In this document: positions 1-7,883 of the stretch, one piece after another
How positions within the stretch are numbered: the first letter of the stretch is position 1
Layout of the letters: each line of letters starts with the position of its first letter
Assembly: GCA_007095845.1 (NCBI GenBank)
Contig: SFBI01000175.1
Span: 1 to 36,612, forward strand
DNA from: Microcystis aeruginosa Ma_MB_S_20031200_S102
GTDB lineage: Bacteria > Cyanobacteriota > Cyanobacteriia > Cyanobacteriales > Microcystaceae
Direction of reading: 5' to 3'
DNA length: 36,612 nucleotides
Notes under the pieces: model-generated
The model's database searches: none
What the model was told of the DNA's origin: nothing
Seen by the model: the letters and a program-made list of their open reading frames with translations, nothing else
Program-made: the position numbers and the translations under genes

Positions 1-149
1 CGATCACTTTTTTTCTCAAGTCTAGGCTATAAGACATTTTTCTGTATGGATTGCTCGTTTCTCTTTATTTTACCTTATTTTTCCCTCGTCTCACACTTAT
101 TTGAAATGACTATAACTGTAGTTTCGATTTAGTCGATTATCGCGGTTTT

Positions 150-481
150 TTGCCCACCGAGAGCCTTCAAAAAGAGTGCTTTGGCCTGTTGATGACCCCG
201 CGCTGGGTTGAGGCTTTTGGTAACGTGGCTATTGAAGCTTTGGCCTGTGGTGTTCCCGTAGTTACCTATCGTCGCGGTGGTCCGGTAGAAATTATTGAAG
301 ATGGAAAAACTGGTTTTTTAGTTGAACCTGATAGTATCGAGGGATTAGTTACAGGAATTAAAAATTTGGACCAGATCGATATTCTTGTCGTGCGGTAGTC
401 GAGCAAAAATATTCCCTAGAAGCTTTAGCAAATCGAGCTATTAATTGGTTTGAAGAAATTTTTACTCGCAGTCAAAAATAA
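150..481 (+). pseudogene. Glycosyltransferase family 1 C-terminal fragment, frameshifted
   Basis: The translation from about 190 contains the C-terminal GT-B signature of family 4/GT1-like glycosyltransferases: EAFGNVAIEALACGVPVV, then RRGGPVEIIEDGKTGFLV. Such enzymes use this Rossmann domain to bind the nucleotide sugar. The first frame stops at 398, but the sequence continues in another frame from about 387 (RAVVEQKYSLEALANRAINW and so on) to a stop at 481, so a single frameshift near 385 splits the tail. The N-terminal ~250 residues of a normal ~380-aa enzyme are absent, and upstream DNA (1-149) has no matching reading frame. It is a remnant, not a functional gene. Confidence 0.85.
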
Positions 482-872
482 ATAAACTCTCTTGGTTTAG
501 TCTGGTTAAATCTAGCCTAGCATAAACTTTTCTATAAGTTTATCCCAGAAAGGTTAGGGATCAACCACGGAGGCACAAAGAACACAAAGATTGATCGATC
601 ATAATGTAAGTTAAACTTATCATACAGAACCTAGAAGAGTCAATGTTTTACACACTTCATGTCAGATGAGCAACATTGCTCACCGCTACTACCAAATTAT
701 TACCAGCATTTTTAGGGCAATTTTCGTTAAGGTCAAAACCGTTAGCGACGACACGATTATAAAGTTGCGGACAAGCTAAAGCAAGGGATTGTCCTCACGG
801 CATTTGGTGGGATTAGGAGCTAATAAGGTGAGATAATAGAAAAAAATTAGTTTTGGCTTTAAGGATGGTATT
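482..872. other. Gap with repeat debris and a degenerate reading frame
   Basis: No intact gene is visible. Around 565-590 there is a CCACGGAGGCACAAAGAACA-like motif of the kind dispersed in cyanobacterial intergenic DNA. The minus strand at 657-794 carries a protein-like scrap, listed separately. A good ribosome binding site (AAGGA, 7 nt spacing) for the gene at 873 closes the gap. Confidence 0.5.
657..794 (-). pseudogene. Unidentified C-terminal coding remnant
   Basis: One minus-strand frame stays open for 45 codons and reads like real protein: LACPQLYNRVVANGFDLNEN, then CPKNAGNNLVVAVSNVAHLT and a stop. There is no start codon in this frame and an in-frame TGA lies immediately upstream. The regular amino-acid composition and two cysteines suggest the tail of a degraded gene. 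I do not recognise the family. Chance openness of a 45-codon frame is possible, so this is a weak call. Confidence 0.35.
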
Positions 873-1283
873 ATGTCAGACACAACGCAGTTAACACCGG
901 AAAAAATTGCTCAGTACCGTATTCAATTTGCCGACAATGAGAATGCTTTAATTGCACTTGATATGATTGAGGAATGGGAGGGAGATTTGGCTGATGCTGC
1001 TGAATCCATTGCCACTCGTAACGGTATTGAAGGGGTGGAAGATAATGCTGATTTTCGTTGGTTTGTTATTATTCTTAATAAATGTCGTGATTCTATTTGT
1101 CAACCGAAGTATGAAAATTTGCGAGAAAAATATTTACCCGCACTTATTCCCCCTTTAACAGATATTATAGCAGGATGTTTTATGTGTCCGCCGGGAGTAG
1201 CAGGACTTTTATCGGCTATAGTTACTGTTTATATTCAGGAAGAAGGAATGGATAAATTTTGTCAAAATTCTACTGATTCTTAA
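873..1283 (+). CDS. Hypothetical protein, 136 aa, upstream of an antitoxin
   Basis: I do not recognise this family. The first ~70 residues are acidic and probably helical (many D/E, for example EEWEGDLADAAESIA). The C-terminal third contains a hydrophobic, Cys-containing stretch (about residues 97-123, DIIAGCFMCPPGVAGLLSAI and on) that could be a membrane-associated hairpin. The start is supported by AAGGA 7 nt upstream. The stop lies 12 nt before the start of an antitoxin-like HTH gene, so the two are probably co-transcribed. In HigBA-type modules the toxin comes first and the HTH antitoxin second, which makes this a candidate toxin by position only; its sequence does not resemble RelE/HigB. 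Confidence 0.6.
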   Translation: MSDTTQLTPEKIAQYRIQFADNENALIALDMIEEWEGDLADAAESIATRNGIEGVEDNADFRWFVIILNKCRDSICQPKYENLREKYLPALIPPLTDIIAGCFMCPPGVAGLLSAIVTVYIQEEGMDKFCQNSTDS

Positions 1284-1295
1284 ACTGAAGTATTT

Positions 1296-1586
1296 ATGGC
1301 TACTATCCAAACCTATCCTTGGGATGCTGCAGATCATCTGCAAACAAAAGAAGATATAGCGGCATATCTTGAAGCTGCTCTCGAAGAAGGTGATCCGAGT
1401 TTAATAATAGCAGCATTAGGTGATATTGCCCGCGCTAAAGGAATAACAAATATTGCTAGTGAAACAGGGTTAGGAAGTGAAAATCTCTGCAAAGCTTTGT
1501 TGAGTGAAGGTAATCCAGAGTTTACTACAGTTATTAGGATTTTACAGGTACTTGGATTACGTCTCCAGATTGTACCCATTACCTAA
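1296..1586 (+). CDS. HTH antitoxin of the HigA-2/TIGR02684 type
   Basis: The 96-aa product fits the 'addiction module antidote protein' family, in which a small Xre-like HTH protein neutralises a RelE/HigB-like toxin and represses its own operon. Visible hallmarks are the N-terminal LQTKEDIAAYLEAALEEGD and the HTH body IARAKGITNIASETGLGSEN followed by KALLSEGNPEFTTVIRILQV and the C-terminal LGLRLQIVP. The usual partner toxin of ~100 aa is not adjacent; instead an unrelated 136-aa gene precedes it by 12 nt. Downstream it converges with the TPR-CHAT gene, the stops being 12 nt apart. It could be an orphan antitoxin or part of an atypical pair. Confidence 0.8.
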   Translation: MATIQTYPWDAADHLQTKEDIAAYLEAALEEGDPSLIIAALGDIARAKGITNIASETGLGSENLCKALLSEGNPEFTTVIRILQVLGLRLQIVPIT

Positions 1587-1598
1587 TTCTTCTGACTC

Positions 1599-4500
1599 TT
1601 AAACCCCTGTTGCTATAAATGCAGTCCAATAATAGGGATTAGCAAAGGGATAGGGTTCACGTTTAACCGCGGCTTCTAATAAGTCTTGGAATTTTCTTCT
1701 ATCCCGTTTATTCTCAAAAACTCGATCGAGTAATTGCTGGAATTTTTGACTATCTTTAATTCTGGCTAATTTTTTACTGTTCAATGTTCTTAACCAGGTT
1801 TGAGTATGATTTAAAACAATAGCGATACTTCCTTCATCTCGGATAGAAATTCGTTTAAGATCGTGATAAAATTTAGTCATAAATAACGTAGTTGCTAGGG
1901 GATCGACTGTCCAAAGGGTACTAACTACACTAGAACTACCTGCAAATAGAAAACCACTCGGTAAACCCACATATTCATCACTAATATTATCGGTTTTACT
2001 TTCGATTATACCACTTTCACAAGCAGAAAAGGTGACTAAACGGCATTCTCTTAAGTCAAATTTTTCAAATACTTCTGCTAGGGTTAGGTTAGCTGATTCT
2101 CCTAAGTTACCGTCTGGATCTGCCAACATTAAAGCGGAATCTCTAGGAGATTTATTATCAAATTTACCATGACAGGAAAAGTGAAGACAATGGGATGCTT
2201 GTAATTCTTGACGACGGTTTTCTAGGGTTTGTTCTGAAGCTTCTAATTCCCCAATAATAATGGTTTTTTCAGTAGCAAATCCTTGACTAATTCTCTCGAT
2301 TTCTAGATTTGCTCCTAAGAGAGGTTTTAGGTCTTTTCTGGTGGGATTTTTAATGGCAAAAAGACGAGTAAAGTTTTCTCGCTGGGATAATTTTACCAGT
2401 TTTAAGAGTTGGCAACTGGGAACGTATCCTACACCATTAGAAAAGCGTTGATAGAGAAATTGTCCATTTTTTAGGGGTAAACAATGAAGGGGAATAATAT
2501 GTAAAAACCAATGGGGAATTAGGATTAGACGAGAGCAAGATTTAGGGATCAGTTCTAAAAGTTGATCAATGTGGAGAATTTCTGAGAGTTGATTTAAATA
2601 GTCATTAAGATTATTGATCCACGCGGTTTTATTATTTTCGTAAGCATCACGATAATCTTTAATAAAATCAATCAATTTTCCTCGATCTTCTGCTGAAGAT
2701 TGCCAAACTTTAACCCCTTTTACCTCACTATTCCCCCCTTTTAAAGGGGGGTTAGGGGGGATCAAACCTTTTGAAGGGGGGTTAGGGGGGATCAAACCCT
2801 CATTAGTAACAATAAACGCCATAATACTATCCCCTGCAATATACCATTCTAAAATTGCAGTATCTTGATCAATTAAGGATTGAATCTCACTTAGAGGAAT
2901 GCTTTCAACCTTTTGAGTTAAGCTAAAAGTGGGATCTATGGGGGTTATTTCACGGTCAATGAGTTGATTTAATTCTTGTTTTAATTGATTGAGGTGAGTA
3001 TAGTCATTTAAGATGGGTTGTTTTTGTTCATCTAGGGTTAAAATTACTCCCCTATTGCGGGTTTGTTCTTGGATGGCTAACCGTTGTTCTTCCCCAATAA
3101 TGGCACGACGGAGGCGATCTAATTCGGTAATAATAGTTTGGGGGATATTACCTTTAGGATAAATATCTCGTTCCGTAAGCAATTGGACTAGATAGCGGGT
3201 TTTGCTACGTTCAACGTATTCTAAAGCGCGATCTTTTTGATTGAGGTTGAGATAGCATTGAACGATGCCATGATAAACATCCATTGCCTCGGAGAGAATT
3301 TCTTGTTTTCGTTGGGGGTTTAAGGCTTGGAGTCGGATATTTTCTACGGCTTTGATGGCTAAATTGTAGCCTTTGATGGCGGTTTCCCAGTCTTCGATCA
3401 GGTTAGCAGTATTTCCTAAGTTTCGTCCTGTTTGTAAACAGTTTATAGGAAAAGCCATCGGGGTATATACTTCTAATGACAGATTTAAAGCGGCGATCGC
3501 GTTCTCTAGATTATTTGCCCTTTCCCCTCTGATTCTTTTAATGTAAACAATTGCCAAAGTATTTTGTGTAGCTGCCCAATTTTCAGGAAAATCCTCGAAA
3601 GTATATACTTTTAATACTTCTGTAGAAAAGGAGATCGCATTTTCTAAATTTTCTGTCTTATCTCCCCTGATTCTGTCACTGTAAGTACCAGAAAGATTAT
3701 GTTTTGTCATTGCCCATTCATAAGGAAAAGCCTCAAAAGTTCTCACCTTTAATGCTTCTGTATAAGCTAAGATCGCCATTTCTAAATTGTCGGCTTTATC
3801 GCCTCTGATTCTGTTAAAGTAAACATTACCGAGATTATTTTGTGTCATTGCCCATTCATAGGGGGCATCATCAAAATTCCTGACTTTCAGTACCTCTTTA
3901 TAGGCCGAGATCGCTTGTTCGAGATTCTCAGCTTTATCGCCCCTGATTCTGTAAAGGTAAGCAGTAGCCAGATTGTGTTGTATATCTGCCCAATCTTGGG
4001 AGAAAATCTCAAAAGTTCTAACTTGCAGTGCTTCTTGATAATAAAAAATTGCTTGTTCGAGATTCTCTGCTTTATCTCCTTTAATTCTGTTATTATAAGC
4101 ATTTGCTAAATTACTTAGCACACCTGATCGTTCATAAGGAAAAGCATCAAAAGTCCAGATTTTTAGAGATTCTTTCAAACTGGTAATTGCTGTTTCTAAA
4201 TTGTCAGCTTTATTTCCTCTGATTCTATTAAAGTAAATATTGGCAAGATTATTATGTATCATTGCCCATTCATAAGGAAAATTTTCAAAAGTATAAACTT
4301 TTAATGCTTTTGTAAAAGCAGTAATCCCGCCTTCTAAATTTTCTGTTTTATCCCCTATAATTCTATTGTTATAAACATTACCAAGATTATTTTGAGTCAT
4401 TGCCCATTCTTGAGGAAATGCTTCAAAACTATAAACTTTCAGTGCCTCCATACAATAGGTAAAGGCAAGTTCAAGATTTTCTGATCGATTCCCTTTAGTT

Positions 4501-5267
4501 CTGTTTGTATAGGCAAGACCTAATCCAATCATTGTTCTTGCCCAATCTTCGGCAAACTTTTCCTCGGTAAATACTTTTAAAGTTTCTTTGTAGCAAGAGA
4601 TTGCTTGTTCCACATCATTAGTCTTCTTACCCGTGATTTTATCTAGATAAATAGATGCTATTATTTGTTTTGTCTTTGCCCATTCTATAGGAAAAGCATT
4701 AAAAGTAAGGTTAAATAAAGCTATTTCATAACCTTCGATGGCAATTTGTTTAATGGCATTTTTTTGTTTAAGAGTAATATTATTTGGTCTAAATTCTCTA
4801 ATTAAATTGCTCAAATTAAAAGCATCTCTGGTAATATAATAAAATTGCTCAGTTGTAGCTTTTGCTAATGCCTGTCTTGCCCAGTCATGAAAAACTATGG
4901 CGAAGTTTTCATCTAATTTATCCAGATTTTGCGCTAAACAAGGATAAATCAAATGGGGGCTGGGATCATTCCATATTTTTCGCAATACTTCCATCAAAAA
5001 ATTAAAATAGTCTTGATATTTCTCTATACTTCTCGCTTGAAGGTTGAGATATTGTCCCAACTGTTGCGCCATATTCCGTAACCAAGCCGCAGGATTATGA
5101 TTTCCTTGTTGTTCTAACCATGTTGCATAGTTTTCCATCACCTGCAAAAATTCGAGATCAATCAATTCCTGATTTGCTTGCAGAATATTATTGAGTTCCT
5201 CATCATCAGTACAAGTGAGCAACTGTTCAATTAAATTAACATAAGCTTGTAATCTGGCTTCATCCAT
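1599..5267 (-). CDS. TPR-repeat CHAT-domain protease-like protein, 1222 aa
   Basis: Residues ~1-75 form a distinct helical head (AYVNLIEQLL...LQVMENYATWLEQQGNH) that is also found as isolated fragments downstream. Residues ~170-620 hold about ten ~50-residue TPR-like units with the recurring text NNLGNVYxNRIRGDKAENLE. A coiled linker follows, and the C-terminal third is a CHAT domain (caspase-like, clan CD). The likely catalytic dyad is His ~1033 in HFSCHG and Cys ~1083 in TFSACESG; both are present. CHAT proteins cleave protein partners in response to a signal sensed by the repeat part; the target here is unknown. At residues ~823-845 a repeat-derived PPNPP peptide interrupts the protein between the linker and the CHAT domain. 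The gene is preceded by a RelBE-like module on the same strand (stop of relE 41 nt upstream). Confidence 0.85.
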   Translation of the reverse strand: MDEARLQAYVNLIEQLLTCTDDEELNNILQANQELIDLEFLQVMENYATWLEQQGNHNPAAWLRNMAQQLGQYLNLQARSIEKYQDYFNFLMEVLRKIWNDPSPHLIYPCLAQNLDKLDENFAIVFHDWARQALAKATTEQFYYITRDAFNLSNLIREFRPNNITLKQKNAIKQIAIEGYEIALFNLTFNAFPIEWAKTKQIIASIYLDKITGKKTNDVEQAISCYKETLKVFTEEKFAEDWARTMIGLGLAYTNRTKGNRSENLELAFTYCMEALKVYSFEAFPQEWAMTQNNLGNVYNNRIIGDKTENLEGGITAFTKALKVYTFENFPYEWAMIHNNLANIYFNRIRGNKADNLETAITSLKESLKIWTFDAFPYERSGVLSNLANAYNNRIKGDKAENLEQAIFYYQEALQVRTFEIFSQDWADIQHNLATAYLYRIRGDKAENLEQAISAYKEVLKVRNFDDAPYEWAMTQNNLGNVYFNRIRGDKADNLEMAILAYTEALKVRTFEAFPYEWAMTKHNLSGTYSDRIRGDKTENLENAISFSTEVLKVYTFEDFPENWAATQNTLAIVYIKRIRGERANNLENAIAALNLSLEVYTPMAFPINCLQTGRNLGNTANLIEDWETAIKGYNLAIKAVENIRLQALNPQRKQEILSEAMDVYHGIVQCYLNLNQKDRALEYVERSKTRYLVQLLTERDIYPKGNIPQTIITELDRLRRAIIGEEQRLAIQEQTRNRGVILTLDEQKQPILNDYTHLNQLKQELNQLIDREITPIDPTFSLTQKVESIPLSEIQSLIDQDTAILEWYIAGDSIMAFIVTNEGLIPPNPPSKGLIPPNPPLKGGNSEVKGVKVWQSSAEDRGKLIDFIKDYRDAYENNKTAWINNLNDYLNQLSEILHIDQLLELIPKSCSRLILIPHWFLHIIPLHCLPLKNGQFLYQRFSNGVGYVPSCQLLKLVKLSQRENFTRLFAIKNPTRKDLKPLLGANLEIERISQGFATEKTIIIGELEASEQTLENRRQELQASHCLHFSCHGKFDNKSPRDSALMLADPDGNLGESANLTLAEVFEKFDLRECRLVTFSACESGIIESKTDNISDEYVGLPSGFLFAGSSSVVSTLWTVDPLATTLFMTKFYHDLKRISIRDEGSIAIVLNHTQTWLRTLNSKKLARIKDSQKFQQLLDRVFENKRDRRKFQDLLEAAVKREPYPFANPYYWTAFIATGV
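2733..2797. repeat. Palindromic C/G-tract repeat inserted in the CHAT gene
   Basis: Two tandem ~30-bp units, each ending GGGGGGTTAGGGGGGATCAA; the first contains the hairpin CCCCCCTTTTAAAGGGGGG. In the minus-strand gene they are translated in frame as GLIPPNPPSK and GLIPPNPPLKGG. A close relative lies between genes at 31237-31310, so this is a dispersed element that has entered a coding region without breaking the frame. Confidence 0.8.
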
Positions 5268-5308
5268 AACCGTTGCATTTGAATCAATGAGAAAAAATAC
5301 TGAACTGC

Positions 5309-5581
5309 TTAAGGAAAGGTTTTGTAAATTTCTCGGCGATGGGCAACTCTTTGACAGATAATCTTTTGATTTTTTTTGTCAAGAGTTAAGCCAACCCTAT
5401 AATCTCCTATTCTAATTTTATACTTATCTTTGTAGCCTTTCATTTTCTTTAAATACCCTAATTCATAAGGATTATCAGCTTCTAATTCCTGAAAAACAAT
5501 TAATCTAATACTAGATTGTATATCTTGAGGTAAAGAAGCTAATTCTTTTAAAAATCTTTTTGTATATTCAACTTTCCACAT
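5309..5581 (-). CDS. RelE/ParE-family toxin
   Basis: A 90-aa basic protein with the RelE/ParE pattern: WKVEYTKRFLKELASLP at the N terminus (helix pair), YKDKYKIRIGDYRVGLTLD in the beta-sheet, and a C-terminal basic strand VAHRREIYKTF. RelE toxins cleave mRNA in the ribosome; ParE relatives poison gyrase, and this sequence alone does not decide between them. The RIGDYRV arginines and the HRREIY tail favour RelE-like nuclease function. The start overlaps the end of the antitoxin gene by 14 nt, the usual translational coupling. Both genes share the minus strand and precede the TPR-CHAT gene. Confidence 0.85.
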   Translation of the reverse strand: MWKVEYTKRFLKELASLPQDIQSSIRLIVFQELEADNPYELGYLKKMKGYKDKYKIRIGDYRVGLTLDKKNQKIICQRVAHRREIYKTFP

Positions 5582-5780
5582 TGTTATTGTTGATTGATGC
5601 TAGGTATTTTAAGGCTTCTTCTTTGGAAAGAGTTGGATCATTTTCAACTTCTTCAATCAATTTTGCAAGTCCATAATCTTCAAGAATTTCTTCGATTTTT
5701 TCAAATTCAGCAATGGGAATCTGAACGGCAATCGTTTTTTGATTGTTGTCTAATACATAGTTTTTGCTGATTTCTAGCAT
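5568..5780 (-). CDS. RelB-like antitoxin
   Basis: A 70-aa acidic protein: MLEISKNYVLDNNQKTIAVQ, then IPIAEFEKIEEILEDYGLAK and a C-terminal ENDPTLSKEEALKYL. The family binds and blocks RelE-type toxins with its C-terminal half and the operon DNA with the N-terminal half. I chose the ATG at 5780 because GGAGG lies 5 nt upstream (5786-5790); a TTG five codons earlier would overlap that site. The gene is followed by the toxin with a 14-nt overlap. Its upstream region (5834-5925) is the TGTGAT-repeat leader also found before the CHAT fragment at 7698-7874. Confidence 0.8.
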   Translation of the reverse strand: MLEISKNYVLDNNQKTIAVQIPIAEFEKIEEILEDYGLAKLIEEVENDPTLSKEEALKYLASINNNNVES

Positions 5781-5833
5781 TGATTCCTCCGTCAAGGTTA
5801 TTTGTGTTTTCAGAAAACCATCATTGTCTTAAC

Positions 5834-5925
5834 TATGATTTTTGTGATTATGTGATGGACTGTGATTTTTTCTAGAGAATCACCATATAATATAATTGGA
5901 TACAATGAATATTCGTGATTGTCAA
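5834..5925 (-). promoter_or_regulatory. TGTGAT-repeat leader and putative promoter of the relBE-like operon
   Basis: Reading towards relB, TTGACA (5920-5925) is followed after 17 nt by TATCCA (5897-5902), a good -35 with a weak -10. Downstream lie three copies of TGTGAT (plus-strand 5843, 5851, 5861) and one degenerate copy (TATGAT, 5834) at 8-10 nt spacing, about one helical turn. Such phased repeats near an antitoxin gene are typical of operator sites, but binding is an inference. A near-identical segment lies at 7884-7979. Confidence 0.5.
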
Positions 5926-5989
5926 GGGCGATCGCTGCCAAATTTGTTTGATATATTCCAAGTTTCTGCCTTAGAACATATCAAACAAA

Positions 5990-6304
5990 TTACTTTTCTG
6001 CACAAATAACTGTCATTACAGCAACTTCTTTGGCCAATTGATCTCCTATTTCATCTTCAACAACGTCCAGATCGTAATCCATTTGTAATCCCAGCCAAAA
6101 TCGCGGTGACATATCAAAATAACGAGCTAACCGAAGAGCTATATCCGCTGTGATACACCGCTTTCCGTGAACGATTTCGTTAATACATTGTTCAGGAACT
6201 CCAAGAGCCAGAGCTATTTGATTCTGACTAAGGTTCATTGGCTTGATAAATTCCTCTAAAAGAACCTCACCGGGATGAATTGGCATTAGTTTATCTTCAT
6301 TCAT
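5990..6304 (-). CDS. higA: HigA-family antitoxin (Xre HTH)
   Basis: A 104-aa protein with the HigA/VapI signature MPIHPGEVLLEEFI, the HTH core LSQNQIALALGVPEQCINEI, and the following HGKRCITADIALRLARYFDM and FWLGLQMDYDL. HigA binds the HigB toxin and represses the operon. The ATG at 6304 is supported by GAGG 7 nt upstream. It begins 9 nt after the toxin gene, the typical inverted higBA order. A leucine-rich tail after residue 90 (KEVAVMTVICAEK) is slightly variable in this family. Confidence 0.9.
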   Translation of the reverse strand: MNEDKLMPIHPGEVLLEEFIKPMNLSQNQIALALGVPEQCINEIVHGKRCITADIALRLARYFDMSPRFWLGLQMDYDLDVVEDEIGDQLAKEVAVMTVICAEK

Positions 6305-6313
6305 TATTTTACC

Positions 6314-6595
6314 TCAATGATAATCAACGATTTCTACGTCTAGAGCATCACCGTCTTGCCAGACAAAGCAAATTCGCCATTGATCGTTAACCCGAATGCT
6401 ATATTGACCTTCCCTATCACCAACCAGACGTTCCAATCGATTTGCTGGTGGGACACGAAGATCTTGCAGGGTTTCCGCACGATTAAGCATCCGCAATTTT
6501 CGCAATGCCACTTGTTGGATATCTAATGGCAATTTACGCGAATGTTTACGTTCAAAAACTTTTTGAGCTTCTTTATCTTTAAAGTTTTGGATCAC
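6314..6595 (-). CDS. higB: HigB-family mRNA interferase toxin
   Basis: A 93-aa RelE-superfamily protein with clear HigB text: MIQNFKDKEAQKVFERKHSR at the start, RKLRMLNRAETLQDLRVPP in the middle and QYSIRVNDQWRICFVW near the end. HigB toxins cut mRNA on the ribosome. The reading frame begins with GTG at 6595, matching the length of relatives (~92 aa). It precedes higA by 9 nt and is transcribed away from the CHAT 5' fragment at 6807-7050. Confidence 0.9.
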   Translation of the reverse strand: MIQNFKDKEAQKVFERKHSRKLPLDIQQVALRKLRMLNRAETLQDLRVPPANRLERLVGDREGQYSIRVNDQWRICFVWQDGDALDVEIVDYH

Positions 6596-6806
6596 TCTCT
6601 AAACAATTTCTTATCCTAATTCTAAGTATATGACGTAAGGATGCTCCGATGGCAGAACTGGTTGGGGAACAGGCCAGACAGTGACTTCTGCGAATGCGTC
6701 TGGGGCCAAGATGACGCGACGACAAATGATCGCGGTAGCCTTCATGTTGGACATACTAACAACACCTTAGCCTATTGTCAATGTCCCCAACAGTTAAAAA
6801 CACCTC

Positions 6807-7050
6807 CTATTCTTCTATATTTCTCGCTTGAGGGTTGAGATATTGCCCAAAGTTTTGTGTTAAATCAATCTGCATGGTTATTGTATCCTTATTATTTTAA
6901 CCCTGTTGCATAGTTTTCCATCACCTGTAAAAATTGGGGATCAATCAATTCCTGATTTGCTTGCAGAATCTTATTGGGTTCCTCACCATCAGCACAAGCG
7001 AGCAACTGTTCAATTAAATTAACATAAGCTTGGGCGCGTTGTTCATTCAT
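6807..7050 (-). pseudogene. 5' fragment of a TPR-CHAT gene, copy 1
   Basis: Residues from ATG 7050 to the stop at 6892 (NEQRAQAYVNLIEQLL, ILQANQELIDPQFLQVMENY) match residues 1-50 of the intact TPR-CHAT protein almost position for position. A second piece at 6807-6875 (QNFGQYLNPQARNIEE, then stop) matches its residues ~69-84; the ~16 residues between are lost. The remainder of the gene is absent. A degenerate leader with TGTGAT at 7060 precedes it. It is a decayed paralogue, separated from the intact gene by two toxin-antitoxin modules. Confidence 0.85.
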
Positions 7051-7175
7051 TGTCTGTACTGTGATTGATGTCATTAAGTGAGGGACTATGATGTTTTTTG
7101 ACGGATGACTCTATGATAGGATGATTCCCCTTGATATAGGGCGATTATGACACAGAATGCTATAGAGGATATTAA

Positions 7176-7397
7176 CTATAAACGCTCAAACTCATCAACT
7201 CTTAATCCCGCTTGTCTTAAAATACTGGCAATTGTACCGATTGTTACCTCCTTATAACAAGGAACAATCGTTGTCCTTTTTCCTTCGGGAGTATCCTTGG
7301 CAAACTTAACATGACTCCCCTTTTGACTAACAACTTCAAACCCTGCCGCTTCCAACTTGCGTTTAATTTCACGATAAGATAAAGGCTTAAGCGGCAT
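7176..7397 (-). CDS. hicA: HicA mRNA interferase toxin
   Basis: A 73-aa dsRBD-fold protein with the HicA hallmarks: YREIKRKLEAAGFEVVSQKG, catalytic His29 in the GSH motif, and the C-terminal TIGTIASILRQAGL. HicA degrades mRNA independently of the ribosome. The gene starts inside the end of hicB (11-nt overlap), i.e. antitoxin first. All expected catalytic residues are present, so it looks active if expressed. Confidence 0.92.
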   Translation of the reverse strand: MPLKPLSYREIKRKLEAAGFEVVSQKGSHVKFAKDTPEGKRTTIVPCYKEVTIGTIASILRQAGLRVDEFERL

Positions 7398-7593
7398 TTA
7401 TTTCTACCTCTATCTTCTGTAATTGGGGAATAACTGTCGCACAAGGCGGTTCAAAATGTAATTCTAAAGCCTCTTGCAGATTGTTTAACGCCTCGGTTTC
7501 CGTTTCCCCTTGACTAGCAACATCAACCTCTAAACATTGGGCAACAAACCAATTATCTTCTTGAAAAATTCTCGCTGTAAATACCTGTCTCAT
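7387..7593 (-). CDS. hicB: HicB antitoxin
   Basis: A 68-aa partial-RNase-H-fold protein: MRQVFTARIFQEDNWFVAQC, LEVDVASQGETETEALNNLQ, EALELHFEP. This is the short HicB type without an added HTH or RHH domain. I chose the ATG at 7593 because AGGAA lies 7 nt upstream (7601-7605); a GTG two codons earlier is too close to that site. A near-consensus promoter lies at 7622-7650. Overlaps hicA by 11 nt. Confidence 0.9.
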   Translation of the reverse strand: MRQVFTARIFQEDNWFVAQCLEVDVASQGETETEALNNLQEALELHFEPPCATVIPQLQKIEVEINAA

Positions 7594-7621
7594 TTTCACT
7601 TTCCTGATTGAGCTTTACATG

Positions 7622-7650
7622 ATTATATGTCAGGCTAGAATGACAGTCAA
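7622..7650 (-). promoter_or_regulatory. Sigma70-type promoter of hicBA
   Basis: Reading on the minus strand: TTGACT (7645-7650), a 17-nt spacer, and TATAAT (7622-7627), i.e. one mismatch in the -35 and a perfect -10. The hicB ATG is 28 nt downstream of the -10. This is the best promoter match noticed in the accessory region. Confidence 0.75.
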
Positions 7651-7697
7651 TTAAATAATCATATAGATCATGCTTTAGACTTCTACATAACAAGATT

Positions 7698-7874
7698 CTA
7701 TACCTTATATCCCGTAACCAATAACCCTGTTGCATAGTTTTCCATCACCTGCAAGAATTGGCAATCAATTAATTCCTGATTAGCTTGCAGAATATTATTG
7801 AGTTCCTCATCATCAGCACAAATGAGCAACTGTTCAATTAAATTAACATAAGCTTGGGCGCGTTGTTCATTCAT
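7698..7874 (-). pseudogene. 5' fragment of a TPR-CHAT gene, copy 2
   Basis: From ATG 7874 the product (NEQRAQAYVNLIEQLLICAD, DEELNNILQANQELID, FLQVMENYATGLL) matches residues 1-50 of the intact TPR-CHAT protein and is even closer to copy 1, sharing its MNEQRAQAY start. After ATGLL the frame reads eight unrelated codons and stops. The rest of the gene is missing; hicBA begins just downstream. The upstream leader (7884-7979) is well preserved, so the truncated product could still be transcribed. Most likely a remnant; a small functional head-domain protein cannot be excluded. Confidence 0.8.
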
Positions 7875-7883
7875 TGTCTGTAC

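Noticed and set aside
6641..6838. Open frame of 65 codons on the plus strand; another frame reads GWGTGQTVTSANASG and KMTRRQMIAVAFMLDILTTP
   Set aside because: No ribosome site, no conserved family recognised, and its end covers the CHAT remnant on the other strand. Possibly a second decayed scrap, but support is too weak to call a gene.
7553..7735. 60-codon minus-strand frame across the hicBA promoter
   Set aside because: It crosses the hicBA promoter and the end of CHAT fragment 2, without start signal or recognisable protein character.
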